A DNA stretch of 38,024 bases from Mesotaenium endlicherianum (Eukaryota; Streptophyta; Zygnematophyceae; Zygnematales; Mesotaeniaceae). The notes under the pieces were generated by a model. It saw only the letters and a list, made by a program, of their open reading frames with translations. It was not told the origin of the DNA and did not search any database. The position numbers were made by a program, and so were the translations under genes. The stretch covers positions 752,463-790,486 of the forward strand of contig WELA01012345.1 of the NCBI GenBank assembly GCA_009602735.1. Reading direction: 5' to 3'. The number at the start of each line of letters is the position of its first letter. Positions within the stretch are counted from its first letter, which is position 1. Below are positions 7,999-18,872 of this stretch, piece after piece.

Positions 7999-10900
7999 TC
8001 ATCCCCCTCCTCAAGATGCGACGTCCTCGACGCATTCTGCAGACAACGTCTCAACTTACTCTTACAATGAGTCAAGTTGGCCTCTGGCTTCCAAGTGTTG
8101 TCATCCGCATGGTAGCCTTTCCACTTGACCAGATACTCATGGACAAATCGTTGACCTCGCTTGACTCGTCGATCGCCGACAATCGCCTCCACTTCATACT
8201 CCAATACATCATCGATCTCGACCGGTGGTGGCGGTGTAGGTAGTCGTTCTGGATGTCCTTCATTCGGGTCAACGTATGGCCGCAAACAACTGACATGAAA
8301 CACATCATGGATACGCCAGCCTGAAGGAAGCTCCAACTTGTAGGTCACTGGATTCACCTGCTTGAGCACCACAAAGGGACCTGTAAACCGTGCCCGCAGT
8401 TTCCTCTTGCTTGTGAAAGGTAGGTTCTCTGTGGACAAGAGTACTTTGTCGCCCACTTGGAATGTCACTTCCCTCCTGTGCTTGTTGGCATGCTTGACCT
8501 GCTCTTCCTGTGCTTTCCGAATACACGTCTTCGCCATATCCCACGTGTTGGCCATCTGCTCCATAAACGCTTGTGTAGTAGAAACCTGCGTCTCCTTGGC
8601 CTTCTCCAACAAGATGTTCCCTAGATGATAAACTTCTCTCCCATAAACCATGGTGAATGGTGACTGCTTGGTCGATCCCTGCATGCTGTTGTTGTAGGCA
8701 AACTCCGACCCTGGTAGCTTCTTGTCCCACTCTGAAGGGTCCTCCATAGTGAAACTCCTGAGCACCTCTTGCAGAGTTCTGTTGAGCCTCTCACTTTGCC
8801 CGTCTGTATGAGGGTGATCGGAAGTGCTCATACTCAGCTTGGTCCCCATCAAAGTAAACAATGACCGCTAAAAGTTGGTAGTAAACCTTGGATCCCGGTC
8901 TGAAACAATCACCTTTGGCAACCCATGTAGCTTGAAAATATGATCAAAGAATAGCCGTGCCACATCTGCTGCCGTAGAAGTCTCCTTCATGAGAATGAAG
9001 TGAGCCATCTTGTTGGATCTATCAGATACAACCCAAACTGCATCGTGACCTTCACCACTCACTGGTAACGACGTGATGAAGTCCATAGCAATCTGCTCCC
9101 AAGGAAATAGGCAGGAGCTGCAATGTACCTCCCTTCTTTTGATTTGGTGTCTTGTTTCTCTGGCACGCATCGCAACTCCTGATCCACTCCTCGATGTCCT
9201 TGTCTATATTTCTCGAGTAGTATTCCCGCTTCAGCACGCTTGCCGTCTTCTCGCTTCCAAAGTGTCCAGCATATAAGCAGTCATGATGCTCCGCAAGTAG
9301 TAAGTCTCGTAGCTCCTTGATGTCAGGTACCACCACTCTGTTGGAATCACCATAATACCATATGCCGTCCTTCTTCTGCATACTCGAGTTGAACTCAGCT
9401 GCTCCACCATCAGCAAACTCTGGGTCCTCCTCATAACCTCTTTGAAGCTTCTCCTTGAAGTCCATATTCTCCTTGATGACTGAGACAGCTGCAAGGTCAC
9501 ACCTCCTGGATAAAGCGTCTGCAGGGTTGATCTTCCCAGGTAAGTACTCAATCTCGTGGTCGAACTGTTGCAGAAACTCCATCCACCTTGCCTATCTTGG
9601 TGTCAATATTGGCTGCGTCATAAACTTCTCCAAGCTCTTGTGGTCGGTCTTGATGAACACCTTCCGTCCGTCCACATAACATCGCCAAATCCTCAAAGCC
9701 TGGATAATAGCCAACATCTCCCGCTCGTGTGCTGCATAATTCTGCTCAGCAGGGCTCAACTTCCTGCTCTCGTATGCCACAGGCTGCAATCCTTTGCCCT
9801 GGTCCTGGAGAAGAATGGCCCCCACTGCAAAGTTTGATGCGTTTGTGATGATGGTGAAAGGAAGTTCTGGACTGGCAATTGCCAACACAAGTGCCTATGT
9901 CAATAACTCCTTAATCTTCTCAAATGCTTGTTGCTCCTTGTCACCCCATAGCCACTTCTCCTGCTTCTTCAACATGTCCGTGAGCGGTGCACACACCTTG
10001 GCAAATCCTTCAATGAAACGTCGATAATAATTCGCCATGCCGAGGAAACTCCTGAGTTGATGAATATCAACAGGTACCGGCCAATCTCTGATTGCTTGCA
10101 CCTTCTTATGCTCCACCTTGACTCCTTCAGCCCCCACTATGTGCCCAAGAAACTCGACCTCCTTGAGACAGAAGTCGCACTTGCTCATCTTCCCATATAA
10201 CTTTTGATCTCTCAAGACCTCCAACACCTTCCTCAGATGCTCCACATGCTCTTCCAAGGTCTTCGAATAGATCAGGATGTCGTCCAAAAATACCACCACA
10301 AACTGGTCCAAGTAGGGTCTGAAGATACTATTCATGAGTCCCATGAATGTAGCAGGTGCATTAGTCAACCCAAAAGGCATGACCGTGAACTCGAATAAAC
10401 CATAGCAAGTCCTGGAAGCAGTATCTAAACGGCTCCTTTCGCATTTCGTACCAGGTGATAGCCACTCCTCAAATCGATCTTCGAGAAATACTTTTCCCCG
10501 ACAAGCCTGTCAATCAACTCGTCCACTCGTGGAAGTGGGTACCTGTTCTTGATAGTGACCTTGTTGAGTGCTCGGTAGTCGACACACATCCTCATAGTCC
10601 CATCCTTCTTCTTCACAAATAAGACTGGCGCTGCAAATGGAGACTCACTGGGTTGGATGAATCCCTTCTCCAATAACTCTGTCAGCTGCTTCTTCAACTG
10701 ATCCAACTCCGCAAACGATTGTCGATAGGCGGGTCTCACTGGTGGCTTGCTCCCTGGTTCCAACTCAATCTTGTGCTCCATAGCTCTCTGTGGAGGTAAT
10801 CCTGCAAGTAGCTCCTCAGGGAAAACGCACTTGAACCCCTCCAACAGCAACTTCATTTGGGTAGGCATCTCAGCAGGCTTCTTCGCTTGAGCAGTTGGGC

Positions 10901-11660
10901 TCTGCTCCTTCTGAGCAAGGGCATCAGACACCACTACTTGCTCCTTTGGCGATGTACATTCGCCCAGGCTGTTAGGATTCACGCTTGCTCCATCTGATGA
11001 CCTGGCCAGGGCCATCGAAACAAGGTACATCTCCTTCACCTGATTCGCCCTGCATAGCTTCTTAACTTGCAGGCTCGACAGAAGACAGTTACTTGTGGTC
11101 GTATCTACCTCCACCTGTTTCGCTGTCTCCATTTGACCATCACGCCCTTGGACTTTTACTTGTCTTGTGCTCCAGTGCAGTTGGGGGTTGGCTTTCCTCA
11201 GCCATGGTCGGCCCAATATCACCTCATGGTGACCCAACTCTGCCTGCTCCATAACTTCCTTACTCTGGTGCCCCGCTACTTCCACGTGAATAGCTTCCGT
11301 AAGTGCACCACACTTGAGTCTCTGCCCATTCGCCAAAATTGCCTCCTTAAGCTCATAATACTTCTGCACAGGGATTTGCCACTTTTTCACCAGCTTCTTG
11401 TGCACAAAATTTGCACTTGCGCCACTGTCGACCATACACTTTGCCTTGTTGCCGTCGACTACTCCTTCCACGATGATAGGCTTGTCAACGTCTCGTCCTT
11501 TGCTTCTCGGCAGGCTCCTGGGGATAACCTCCTTGTGAGTTATTCTCTTCACGCCAGTAGACACCCCAGAACGACTTACTGGCGTCCTCCTTTTTCCTGC
11601 TGTTGAGGTTGCTTCGCCTTCACATGACAGTCTCGAGCCAGATATCCAAGCTTGCCGCAA
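7986..11660 (-). pseudogene. Element A pol: protease, RT, RNase H, integrase, chromodomain (broken)
   Basis: Protease has DSGASANFV near 11420. RT shows [48 protein letters not shown] and the catalytic VFLDDILIY near 10290. RNase H reads TNASNFAVGAIL, with Asn where the first catalytic Asp belongs. Integrase has H-H-C-C (AGHFGSEK, CDACQRNK) and the core motifs [12 protein letters not shown] and DGQSERLNRTL. A GPF module and a chromodomain (LEYEVEAIVG, YLVKWKGY) close the protein. Breaks: a frameshift near 10430, TAG stops near 9895 and 9592, a frameshift near 9100, and a Trp-to-TAG change at 8868. The stop codon at 7986-7988 lies inside the 3' LTR. The polyprotein would normally copy and integrate the element; this copy cannot. 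Confidence 0.9.
7999..8012 (-). promoter_or_regulatory. Element A polypurine tract
   Basis: Minus-strand GAGGAGGGGGATGA immediately upstream of the 3' LTR, the plus-strand primer for DNA synthesis. The tract is also coding: it is read as the Glu-Gly-Asp-Asp end of pol. Confidence 0.8.
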
Positions 11661-12112
11661 TTATAGGAGGGTCCTCTCGGCTTGAAATTCTGCTGCCTGT
11701 CGGGCGTGAGCGCAGAATACTCCATAAACTTCTTCACTCCAAAAATCCGTTGATGAACAGGCGGCGATCCACGCTCTCCGGTATAAACTTCAGGCTTAGG
11801 AGCACGCACTCCTGATGCGGGTGGAACAATTGGTTGCACCACTGGGTAAAAATGAATTGGTGGCACAACAGGTGCAGGTGCCGAACTCGTCGAAGCGGCG
11901 TTCCCCATAACAACTCGCACTATTCTCTCCACCTCCGCGCGCATATTTTGTTGAAATTGGGTGTAGACTTCTCCTCCAATTGCATTCACCATTTGCCTTA
12001 GCATCGCCTGCATCTCTTGTTGCTCTCTGGTCATCGTTGGTGCTGACTGCTGCCCCGCGCTCTCAGCATGCTCGACATGTTCGCCTCCTCTAGCTGCCGA
12101 CTGCGACTCCAT
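11576..12112 (-). pseudogene. Element A gag remnant
   Basis: The ATG at 12112 lies 37 bases inside the 5' LTR. The 178-codon frame has a Gln-rich start (TREQQEMQAMLRQMVNAIGG) and ends in a CCHC-like knuckle that has decayed. It reads [14 protein letters not shown], so the first Cys and the His of C-x2-C-x4-H-x4-C are changed to Ser and Tyr. The usual central gag domain appears missing, since the frame jumps from EVYTGERGSPPVHQ to a region near the zinc knuckle. Length is well under half of a normal gag (element B: 444 codons). It would have made the RNA-binding particle protein. Confidence 0.8.
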
Positions 12113-12135
12113 AATATAATATGCAAATTAGCCGA

Positions 12136-12147
12136 GCTTCGATACCA
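12136..12147 (-). promoter_or_regulatory. Element A primer-binding site
   Basis: Minus-strand TGGTATCGAAGC two bases inside the 5' LTR. It resembles the site complementary to the 3' end of initiator tRNA-Met (TGGTATCAGAGC), with two differences. Confidence 0.7.
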
Positions 12148-12149
12148 GA

Positions 12150-12894
12150 TGAAAGGGGCAGAGTGCCCTAGTGGAAGCGTAGTGACTCACGAGGAAAGGA
12201 ACTAGTTTTATTCATACTAAAGGGTGCAGCGGCATATCACTAAGAAAGCTTAGGATAAATACTCAACATTTAGAGTAGCGAGAAACTGCTCACAAATGAT
12301 GTAGGATGAAAGGCCTTATCAGTACAAACCCGTAGAAATCTACATAAGAGAAAATTGATAAGAAACAAAGAAGTTATGCCTATTTATAATTTTCAGCCTA
12401 AGTGCTCCTCTCTAGGAGGAAGCTACAGATTTTCCTAAGTGTTCGTCAAATTGTCCCTTCCAGAATATTTGTGAGTAAGCCAGATCAGTCTAATCTGACG
12501 TGTCGGGCCGGATTGACGTCCACATACATGCATCGACATTACTAGAATATTCTATCTTAGACGCGCTAGGCTAAACCGAAACTTCTAGGTAAATCGACAT
12601 AGTCGGCAGTCCGCGTCAGCCGAACTTACGTGAAGGTTCGAGTTCATTCTAACGGGCCAGATCGCTCGACGCTGTCGATCAATCCGACGGTCGCGCTCAC
12701 CGCGAATTAAGGACAGTCGTCAACCGACCTCAAAACTAATTAAACTTCGGAAATCCTTAACTCTCTCAATACTTGACCAAATTCGATGAACTTTATATCA
12801 AAATGACCACAAAAATGCACTCTATACTACTATACAATCAAAACAAACTTTCATGAAACTCAAAAATACACTTTATAAACCTATGACCTTACAG
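12150..12894 (-). repeat. Element A 5' LTR
   Basis: 745 bp. On the plus strand it runs from TGAAAGGGGCAGAG to CCTTACA. It pairs with 7256-7998 and, for its first part, with 6997-7255. Confidence 0.9.
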
Positions 12895-12899
12895 GGGGT
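12895..12899. repeat. Right target-site duplication of element A (GGGGG)
   Basis: Directly after the LTR end CA. The element D reading frame resumes here ([12 protein letters not shown]). Confidence 0.65.
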
Positions 12900-13085
12900 T
12901 ATTGCAACCATTACCTATTCCTACTGGGAGATGGAAGACTATCACAATGGACTGGATGGTCATACTCCCGAGAATTGTCAATGGGCATGATCCATTTTGG
13001 TAGTAGTGGATAAACTGACAAAAATGGCCTTTTTTATCCCCACCACTGTCAAATTTACTGCTGCGAGACAGCTCTACAATCATGT

Positions 13086-13233
13086 TGTAGTGATTTGAGT
13101 TATAATATATTTGTTGGCATATATATTAATACTTTCGAATATATTTGGAATACCACTTGTGTTCAAAGATACTTGTCTTGAATAGATAATGTATTATTTT
13201 TCACTAAGTACTTTATCTATCTGTTTCACTACA
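13086..13233 (+). mobile_element. B-prime: 148-bp mini solo LTR of the B family
   Basis: Starts TGTAGTGATTTGAG and ends TTTCACTACA, like the LTRs of element B, but lacks about 350 bp of the middle (from after AATATATTTGGA to ACCACTTGTGTTC). It is flanked by perfect CATGT duplications (13081-13085 and 13234-13238). Removing it with one CATGT restores the D reading frame. Either a solo LTR of a short-LTR subfamily or a solo LTR later deleted inside. Confidence 0.85.
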
Positions 13234-13426
13234 CATGTAGTATGCCAATACGGGCTACCCTCTAATATCATCTCAAGCAAAGACTCAAAATTCACCTCCA
13301 AGTTTTGGAGAGCATTAATGGGATTAATGGGAGTCAAACAGCTACTTTGCACAGCCAACCACCCTCAGACTGATGAGCAAAATGGAAGAAGTAATAGAGT
13401 TCTTAAGGAGGTGCTGAGAGCCTATA

Positions 13427-13929
13427 TGTAGTGATGTGAGCTATTATATATTAGTTTGCATATATTTTAATGTTTTCAAATATATTTGGAGTAGTATTGT
13501 GTGGATTCAAGTGTGAATAGGTACTCTAGTAACTTGGTTCATGTCCTTTGAACCTTCTAAGGCATTTTCGAAGTTAGAGGAAAGACCTAGAAGAACTCCA
13601 TGTGGCAAAAGTCAAATGTGCCATTTTTAGGTCAAAAGGACATGTGTACATTATTCTAGAAAGAGGTGGCAAGTTTTGGGATGTGTTGGGTGCCAACACA
13701 TCAACATACACCTTCCTAGAAATTACTTATGTAGCAAGTATATAAACAAGAGCTAGAACATAGAAAGACATTCCAGAATCACTCTTGTACTTGCCAAAAT
13801 CCAGAAATATATTAACTTTCAAGAAGCCATCTCTCTTTCAAGAAGCTACCACTTGTGTTCAAAGATCCTTGTCTTGAATAGATAAAGTATTCTGTTTTAC
13901 TAAGTACTTTATCTATCTGTTTCACTACA
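13427..13929 (+). repeat. Element B 5' LTR
   Basis: TGTAGTGATGTGAG to TTTCACTACA, 503 bp, with a TATATAAA box at 13739-13746. The expected transcript start would lie about 30 bases downstream. Matches 19642-20144 end to end. Confidence 0.95.
13739..13746 (+). promoter_or_regulatory. TATA box in element B 5' LTR
   Basis: TATATAAA, conserved at 19954-19961 in the 3' LTR. It is the best core-promoter candidate for element B transcription. Confidence 0.6.
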
Positions 13930-13930
13930 G

Positions 13931-13942
13931 TGGTATCGGAGC
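13931..13942 (+). promoter_or_regulatory. Element B primer-binding site
   Basis: TGGTATCGGAGC, one base after the LTR end. It differs from the usual plant initiator-Met site TGGTATCAGAGC at one position; element E carries the same variant. Confidence 0.8.
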
Positions 13943-13966
13943 TAGGCACTTTGGTAGCACAAGAAG

Positions 13967-15301
13967 ATGGCCGATCCTCAAGACCAACAGCAAGCTTTCG
14001 AAGGAAGCCCTTCCTCTCCAAGACACCCTCCTCCAGCGCCGATGGGAGAGCCCACTCAAGAAAATCTGCAACAACAAGAAGCACCACAAGGAGGAGCACA
14101 CCCTCCTCCAGCGTCGATGGGAGAGCCTACTCAAGGAAATCTCCAACAACAAGAAGCACCACAAGGAGGAGCACCGTCAAATCCCGTGGCAGCCGCTATA
14201 GCAAAGTTGACCCCACCACAAGGAGTTCCCGCAAATGAGTGGGCAGCCTTCCTAATGACCGTCCACAACCAAGTGGGCTTGGCCACCTATGAAGCAACCG
14301 TGCAAGCGTCAAGAGAAGCTATGGCTGCCATGGTTGCCCCTATTGCGAGCAATGCTCAAAATCCAGCCCCGGCTCAAGCGCCTCCACAAGAGCCAACGAG
14401 AGCAAGGAAACTCATCAAGCCCGGCAAACCCGACACTTTCAACCCCGGGAAAGGTGCCAACCTGAATTTATGGCTCTACCAAGTGGAGACGTACCTCGCA
14501 TTCCTTGAAGTACCCGAGGAGGACTACGTTCCCTTTGCCGTTACCTTACTTAGAGGAGCAGCAACATCATGGTGGCGTAACTATCAAGCGGCTATATATC
14601 AAGCTATGGCGCACCCCATGCTCGGCCAAGAGCCCCCACCATCATATGCAAGATGGGCAGATTTTCGTGAGGCCCTCAAGAAGCAATTCATGCCCATCAA
14701 TGCGGAGAAGATTGCCCGAGGAAAGCTCCACCATCTCAAGCAAACGACGTCCGTTCAAGAGTATACATCCAGATTTCACGCCCTCACTCTTGAGATCCCC
14801 AACATGTCTCTCGAGGAGAAGATTGACCGCTACATCTTTGGCCTCAAACCCAAGGTGGCAAAGGAAGTGGAGTTACGCGACTTGACGGACTTCTCAAAGA
14901 TCATTGAAGTGGCCCAAAAGGTGGATACCTTGGATTTCAAGCACTCCGTGCCTTCATCTTCACGGGTACCGACGACGCGGGTGTACGCAGCCCCTTCCAC
15001 ATCCGAATCTGGACCCACACCCATGGAAATCGGAGTTATTAAAAGGGACCCCGCGGCTGCCCGGAAGAGTGGAAGACCCTCCAATGACACTTATGATGCA
15101 AGAAACCAGCAAGGAGTGAAAGCAAGACTCTCCCCGGCTGAAAAAGAAGCTCTCATGACGGTTGGACTATGCTTTTATTGCAAGGAAAAGGGCCATCGAG
15201 CACTGTCATGCCCCAAAAAGTTGTCAAAAACGGACGACGCCGGTAGGCCAGGAGCCTACCACCCCAAGACCTACTTCACGAGAAGACAACAAGCCAAGTG
15301 A
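13967..15301 (+). CDS. Element B gag (capsid/nucleocapsid polyprotein)
   Basis: 444 codons from the ATG at 13967, just 25 bases after the primer-binding site, to TGA at 15299. The N-terminus holds a tandem 25-residue duplication rich in Gln/Pro (14024-14173; [12 protein letters not shown] repeated as [12 protein letters not shown]). The middle is a typical retrotransposon gag domain ([43 protein letters not shown]). The C-terminus has an intact CCHC zinc knuckle, [14 protein letters not shown]. The protein would assemble cytoplasmic particles and package the RNA through the knuckle. It overlaps pol by about 140 bases, and pol is in the +1 frame, so gag alone is the default product and Gag-Pol needs a frameshift. 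No damage is seen. Confidence 0.95.
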   Translation: MADPQDQQQAFEGSPSSPRHPPPAPMGEPTQENLQQQEAPQGGAHPPPASMGEPTQGNLQQQEAPQGGAPSNPVAAAIAKLTPPQGVPANEWAAFLMTVHNQVGLATYEATVQASREAMAAMVAPIASNAQNPAPAQAPPQEPTRARKLIKPGKPDTFNPGKGANLNLWLYQVETYLAFLEVPEEDYVPFAVTLLRGAATSWWRNYQAAIYQAMAHPMLGQEPPPSYARWADFREALKKQFMPINAEKIARGKLHHLKQTTSVQEYTSRFHALTLEIPNMSLEEKIDRYIFGLKPKVAKEVELRDLTDFSKIIEVAQKVDTLDFKHSVPSSSRVPTTRVYAAPSTSESGPTPMEIGVIKRDPAAARKSGRPSNDTYDARNQQGVKARLSPAEKEALMTVGLCFYCKEKGHRALSCPKKLSKTDDAGRPGAYHPKTYFTRRQQAK

Positions 15302-18300
15302 GGTGGAGACTCTCGTTGAAGACGACGTTCCAGCCCCAATGAGTTTGAGAGGTTACCTTGGAGGAGAGAAGGTCCACATCTTGGTGGATAGCGGAGCTCA
15401 AGGCAACTTCATTGCTGCAGATTTTGCCACCAAGCACGGTATTACTATGCGAACTCTTGACCACGACGAGGAGATTATGATGCCTGATGGATTCTCCTAT
15501 ACTACCCCTTCCAAGAAGACGTACCCCTTGGCACTCTCTATCAAGTCCTTCAAGGATAGAGTAGTGTTCTCCCCCATGCAATTGGGCAAGTACGACGTCA
15601 TCCTAGGGACGCCTTGGTTGACCAAGCACAACCCCCAAGTTGATTGGAGGACCGGTACTATCAAGATCAAGAATGACATCACTTCAAGAATCTGTATTTT
15701 GCGCGCAATCCAGAATATCCAGACCCAAGACATCCAGAAGCCGGCACACGAGATACTATTGTCCGCCCTCCAACTCAAGAGACTTGTGAGGAAGGGACAC
15801 GAGCTTCTTTTGGCCTTGATCACGCCAAAAGACATCAAGAAAGACATCGAGAGTCAAGAAGGCAGCCCCGTTCCCAAGGAGATACAAGAAGTCTTAGAGG
15901 ACTACAAAGAAGTGTTCTCCCCGGAATTGCCCAAGGGCCTACCCCCCAAAAGATTCGTAGACCACAAGATAGAGTTGGAGCCCGGAAGCAAGCCCATCTC
16001 TCGGCCTACGTTCAAAATGTCATACACGGAGCTAGACGAAGTCAAGAAGCAAATCAAGGAGCTACTGGAGCATGGCTTCATTCGACCTAGCAAGTCGCCA
16101 TTTGGAGCCCCGGTGCTGTTTGTCAAAAAGAAAGATGGTACCTTGAGGATGTGTGTGGACTATCGCGCCCTCAACAAGATCACCATCAAGAATCGATACC
16201 CGCTGCCGCGCATGGATGAGCTCATGGACCGGCTGGTTGGAGCCAAGTACTTCACGAAGATTGACTTACGGAGCGGCTACCACCAGATTCGCATCGCAGA
16301 ACCGGACATAGAGAAGACGGCATTCAGGACAAGATATGGACATTTTGAGTTCATGGTCCTGCCATTTGGACTCACCAACGCGCCAGCAACTTTCATGACT
16401 ATGATGAACACCATATTTCAGCCCATGTTGGACAGATTTGTGGTGGTATTCATCGATGACATCCTTATCTACAGCAAGACCCTTGAAGAGCATGCGAGAC
16501 ACTTGAAAGAAGTCCTTGAAGTATTGAAGCAAAACAAGCTATTTGCGAAGGAGTCAAAGTGCGAGTTTGCCAAACAAGAAGTGGAGTTCCTAGGTCTCCA
16601 CGTGACTGCTGATGGCATCAAGATGGACCCCAAGAAGACCACGGTGGTGGAGGAATGGCCAACCCCCACGACCAAGAAAGAACTCCAGTCATTCTTGGGA
16701 TTTGCCAATTGGTACAGAAAATTCATCCAAGGCTTCTCGCACATAGCAGCCCCCCTGACAGATCTACTCAAGAAGGACAGGCTTTATACATGGACCGAGA
16801 AAGAGGAAGAGACATTTCAAGAGTTAAAGCGAAGATTGACCACATCCCCGGTGCTCACACTCCCAAGTCCAAACCCAGATTGGCCCTTCCACGTCATCAC
16901 CGATGCATCTTCCTATGCAATAGGAGCAATCCTGCTTCAAGACCAAGGCAAGGGANNNNNNNNNNNNNNNNNNNNNNNNNNNNNNNNNNNNNNNNNNNNN
17001 NNNNNNNNNNNNNNNNNNNNNNNNNNNNNNNNNNNNNNNNNNNNNNNNNNNNNACGAGAGGCATTGGCGATTGTANTTGTACATGCCTTAAAGGTTTGGC
17101 GCTGCTACGTTGAAGGACGCAAGGTACTGGTCACCACGGACCACGAGGCGTTAAAGCACCTCCAGACGCAGCCGTATCTCTCAAGGAGACAAGCAAGATG
17201 GAGCGGATACTTGCAACAATACAACATCACGATTCAGTACCAGCCCGGCAAGACAAACTCGGCTGATCCCCTCTCAAGACTGCAATTAAACGTAGTGATG
17301 ACATCGCTAAAGACAGATCTGGAAGCTCGATTTTCAGGCGCCTATGAAAGAGACCCTTACTACAAGAACGGAGAAGCAGCCTTGGACCCATATAAGAAGC
17401 AAGAAGGCAATTATTGGGTGAGGCAAGATACGGGCCAGAGATGTGTTCCTAATGACTTAGACCTCCGGCTCTTGCTTCTACGAGAAGCACACGACAACCC
17501 TCTTGGAGGACACTTTGGAATCCTAAGGACCACGGGCGTTCTAGCTAGGACTTATTGTTGGCCAGGCATGTCTAAGCAAGTCAAGGAGTACTGCAGGAGC
17601 TGTGACACATGCCAAAGAGTCAAGCCATCATCCCAAAAGGCGGGAGGACTCCTCCAACCACTACCAATCCCCGAAAGACAATGGACGGAAATCTCAATGG
17701 ACCTTATCGTGGACTTGCCCGTGACACCTCGAGGCCAGAATGCAATACTCACGTTGGTGGACAGACTTACCAAGATTGCTTATTTTATTCCCACGAAGAC
17801 TAAGGCTACAGCACCACAACTTGCAAGACTTATCTTTGACAACATCTTCCGACTCCATGGACTACCATCAAGAATTGTGTCGGATAGAGATCCAAGATTC
17901 ACAAGCCATTTCTGGAAAAATCTCTTCAAGAACTTGGGTACATCGCTGGATATGTCTACTGCCTACCACCCGCAATCAGATGGGCAAACCGAGCGTATGA
18001 ATCGTACTCTAAAGACCTCTCTAAAGGCCTACGTGTCTACTCTGGAGCAAGATTGGGACATGTACTTGACCCCCCTGGAGTTTGCCTACAACAACACAAC
18101 GCAAGCCTCTACCCAAGAGTCCCCATTCTTCCTCAACTATGGCTTCCATCCGACCACGCCACTGAGCTTCACGGCTGGCCATGATGAAGTACCTGCAGCC
18201 ACAGATTTTATGGAGACATTAGAAGCAGCCCTTACAGCAGCGAAGAAAGCTCTACAACACGCGCAAGATGCTCAAGCAAGAGTGGCGAACAGATCCAGAA

Positions 18301-18872
18301 GAGAAATTACGTACAGAGTGGGTGACAACGTGTTACTATCATCCAAGAATATTTCTCTTAACAACAGGCCTGCCGGCAGCAAGTTCTCTCCCAAGTATTT
18401 GGGACCCTTCAAGATTATCCAGCAAGTCAACCCCGTTGCTTTCAAGCTAGAACTTCCCCAGACTATGCACATCGACCCCGTATTCCACGCTTCCCTCTTC
18501 AAGCCATATGTGCAACCCCACAACAAGTTCCCAGGACGTGTGACAACCCCACCAGCCCCAACAATAGTGGATGATCATTTGGAGTACGAAGTGGAAGACA
18601 TAGTGGCTATGAGAAATTTCAGGAGACAGCAGCAATACTTGATCAAGTGGAAAGGATATCCAGATTTGGAGAATAGTTGGGTGGCGGCGCACTACCTTGA
18701 CAAAGTTCAGAGAAAGTTGAAGCGCTTCCATGCCGCCAACCCCCATCTTGGACCAGCCCCAAGTCTCTCTACTAGAAGCCCGAAGACTTCAAGGAGGCAG
18801 CCTGCCACCATCAAGAAGCAGCAGAAGACCCCTTGGAGGCAACCTGCAAGAACAAGAAAGAGGAAAAATTGA
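15159..18872 (+). CDS. Element B pol: protease, RT, RNase H, integrase, chromodomain
   Basis: One open frame of about 1,237 codons, numbered here from 15162. It has no ATG at its start, as expected for a frameshift product. Protease is DSGAQ near residue 76. RT has [29 protein letters not shown] and FIDDILIY with catalytic Asp 432/433. RNase H has [10 protein letters not shown] with Asp 581. Integrase has its zinc domain at 777-815 ([14 protein letters not shown]) and catalytic Asp 847, Asp 908 and Glu 944, the last two separated by exactly 35 residues. A GPF module ([12 protein letters not shown]) is followed by a chromodomain at about 1140-1190 ([26 protein letters not shown]) and a very basic tail. 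Chromodomains of this group bind histone marks and steer integration. The 98-base N run removes part of RNase H; the frame is kept across it as assembled. Confidence 0.95.
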   Translation, partial: RLDYAFIARKRAIEHCHAPKSCQKRTTPVGQEPTTPRPTSREDNKPSEVETLVEDDVPAPMSLRGYLGGEKVHILVDSGAQGNFIAADFATKHGITMRTLDHDEEIMMPDGFSYTTPSKKTYPLALSIKSFKDRVVFSPMQLGKYDVILGTPWLTKHNPQVDWRTGTIKIKNDITSRICILRAIQNIQTQDIQKPAHEILLSALQLKRLVRKGHELLLALITPKDIKKDIESQEGSPVPKEIQEVLEDYKEVFSPELPKGLPPKRFVDHKIELEPGSKPISRPTFKMSYTELDEVKKQIKELLEHGFIRPSKSPFGAPVLFVKKKDGTLRMCVDYRALNKITIKNRYPLPRMDELMDRLVGAKYFTKIDLRSGYHQIRIAEPDIEKTAFRTRYGHFEFMVLPFGLTNAPATFMTMMNTIFQPMLDRFVVVFIDDILIYSKTLEEHARHLKEVLEVLKQNKLFAKESKCEFAKQEVEFLGLHVTADGIKMDPKKTTVVEEWPTPTTKKELQSFLGFANWYRKFIQGFSHIAAPLTDLLKKDRLYTWTEKEEETFQELKRRLTTSPVLTLPSPNPDWPFHVITDASSYAIGAILLQDQGKGXXXXXXXXXXXXXXXXXXXXXXXXXXXXXXXXXREALAIVXVHALKVWRCYVEGRKVLVTTDHEALKHLQTQPYLSRRQARWSGYLQQYNITIQYQPGKTNSADPLSRLQLNVVMTSLKTDLEARFSGAYERDPYYKNGEAALDPYKKQEGNYWVRQDTGQRCVPNDLDLRLLLLREAHDNPLGGHFGILRTTGVLARTYCWPGMSKQVKEYCRSCDTCQRVKPSSQKAGGLLQPLPIPERQWTEISMDLIVDLPVTPRGQNAILTLVDRLTKIAYFIPTKTKATAPQLARLIFDNIFRLHGLPSRIVSDRDPRFTSHFWKNLFKNLGTSLDMSTAYHPQSDGQTERMNRTLKTSLKAYVSTLEQDWDMYLTPLEFAYNNTTQASTQESPFFLNYGFHPTTPLSFTAGHDEVPAATDFMETLEAALTAAKKALQHAQDAQARVANRSRREITYRVGDNVLLSSKNISLNNRPAGSKFSPKYLGPFKIIQQVNPVAFKLELPQTMHIDPVFHASLFKPYVQPHNKFPGRVTTPPAPTIVDDHLEYEVEDIVAMRNFRRQQQYLIKWKGYPDLENSWVAAHYLDKVQRKLKRFHAANPHLGPAPSLSTRSPKTSRRQPATIKKQQKTPWRQPARTRKRKN
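16956..17053. other. Assembly gap in element B RNase H region
   Basis: 98 N followed by a single N at 17076. After the gap the frame reads EALAIV, X, VHALKVW, with an apparent extra TTGTA copy compared with the related EALAIVHALKVW pattern. This points to an imperfect gap closure. Confidence 0.9.

Larger units (their letters stand above)
6997..12894 (-). mobile_element. Element A: degenerate Ty3/gypsy chromovirus inserted in D
   Basis: TG...CA termini, LTRs at both ends, a near-perfect 5-bp target duplication, a primer-binding site at 12136-12147 and a polypurine tract at 7999-8012 define a complete minus-strand insertion. Gag, protease, RT, RNase H, integrase and chromodomain are all recognisable in order. 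I see at least three nonsense changes and at least two frameshifts, plus a gag that appears internally deleted. The left side carries an extra partial LTR (6997-7255) outside the full 3' LTR (7256-7998). The element is not autonomous. Confidence 0.9.
12895..13426 (+). pseudogene. Element D integrase core, in two pieces split by B-prime
   Basis: The first piece (to 13085) reads [10 protein letters not shown], then TMDWMVILPR with the first catalytic Asp, then VDKLTKMAFFIPTTVK, with an in-frame stop just before that block. The second piece (13239-13426) reads VCQYGLPSNIISSKDSKFTS and LMGVKQLLCTANHPQTDEQNG, ending at LRAY where element B entered. In SSKDSKF the usual SDRDSKF has lost its Arg and the first of its two Asp residues. 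In HPQTDEQNGR the catalytic Glu of the expected DGQTER motif reads Gly. Integrase joins retroelement DNA to the chromosome; this copy is dead by both interruption and active-site change. Confidence 0.85.

Noticed and set aside
15276..15581. Minus-strand frames across element B gag and pol
   Set aside because: Antisense shadows of the coding strand without motifs.
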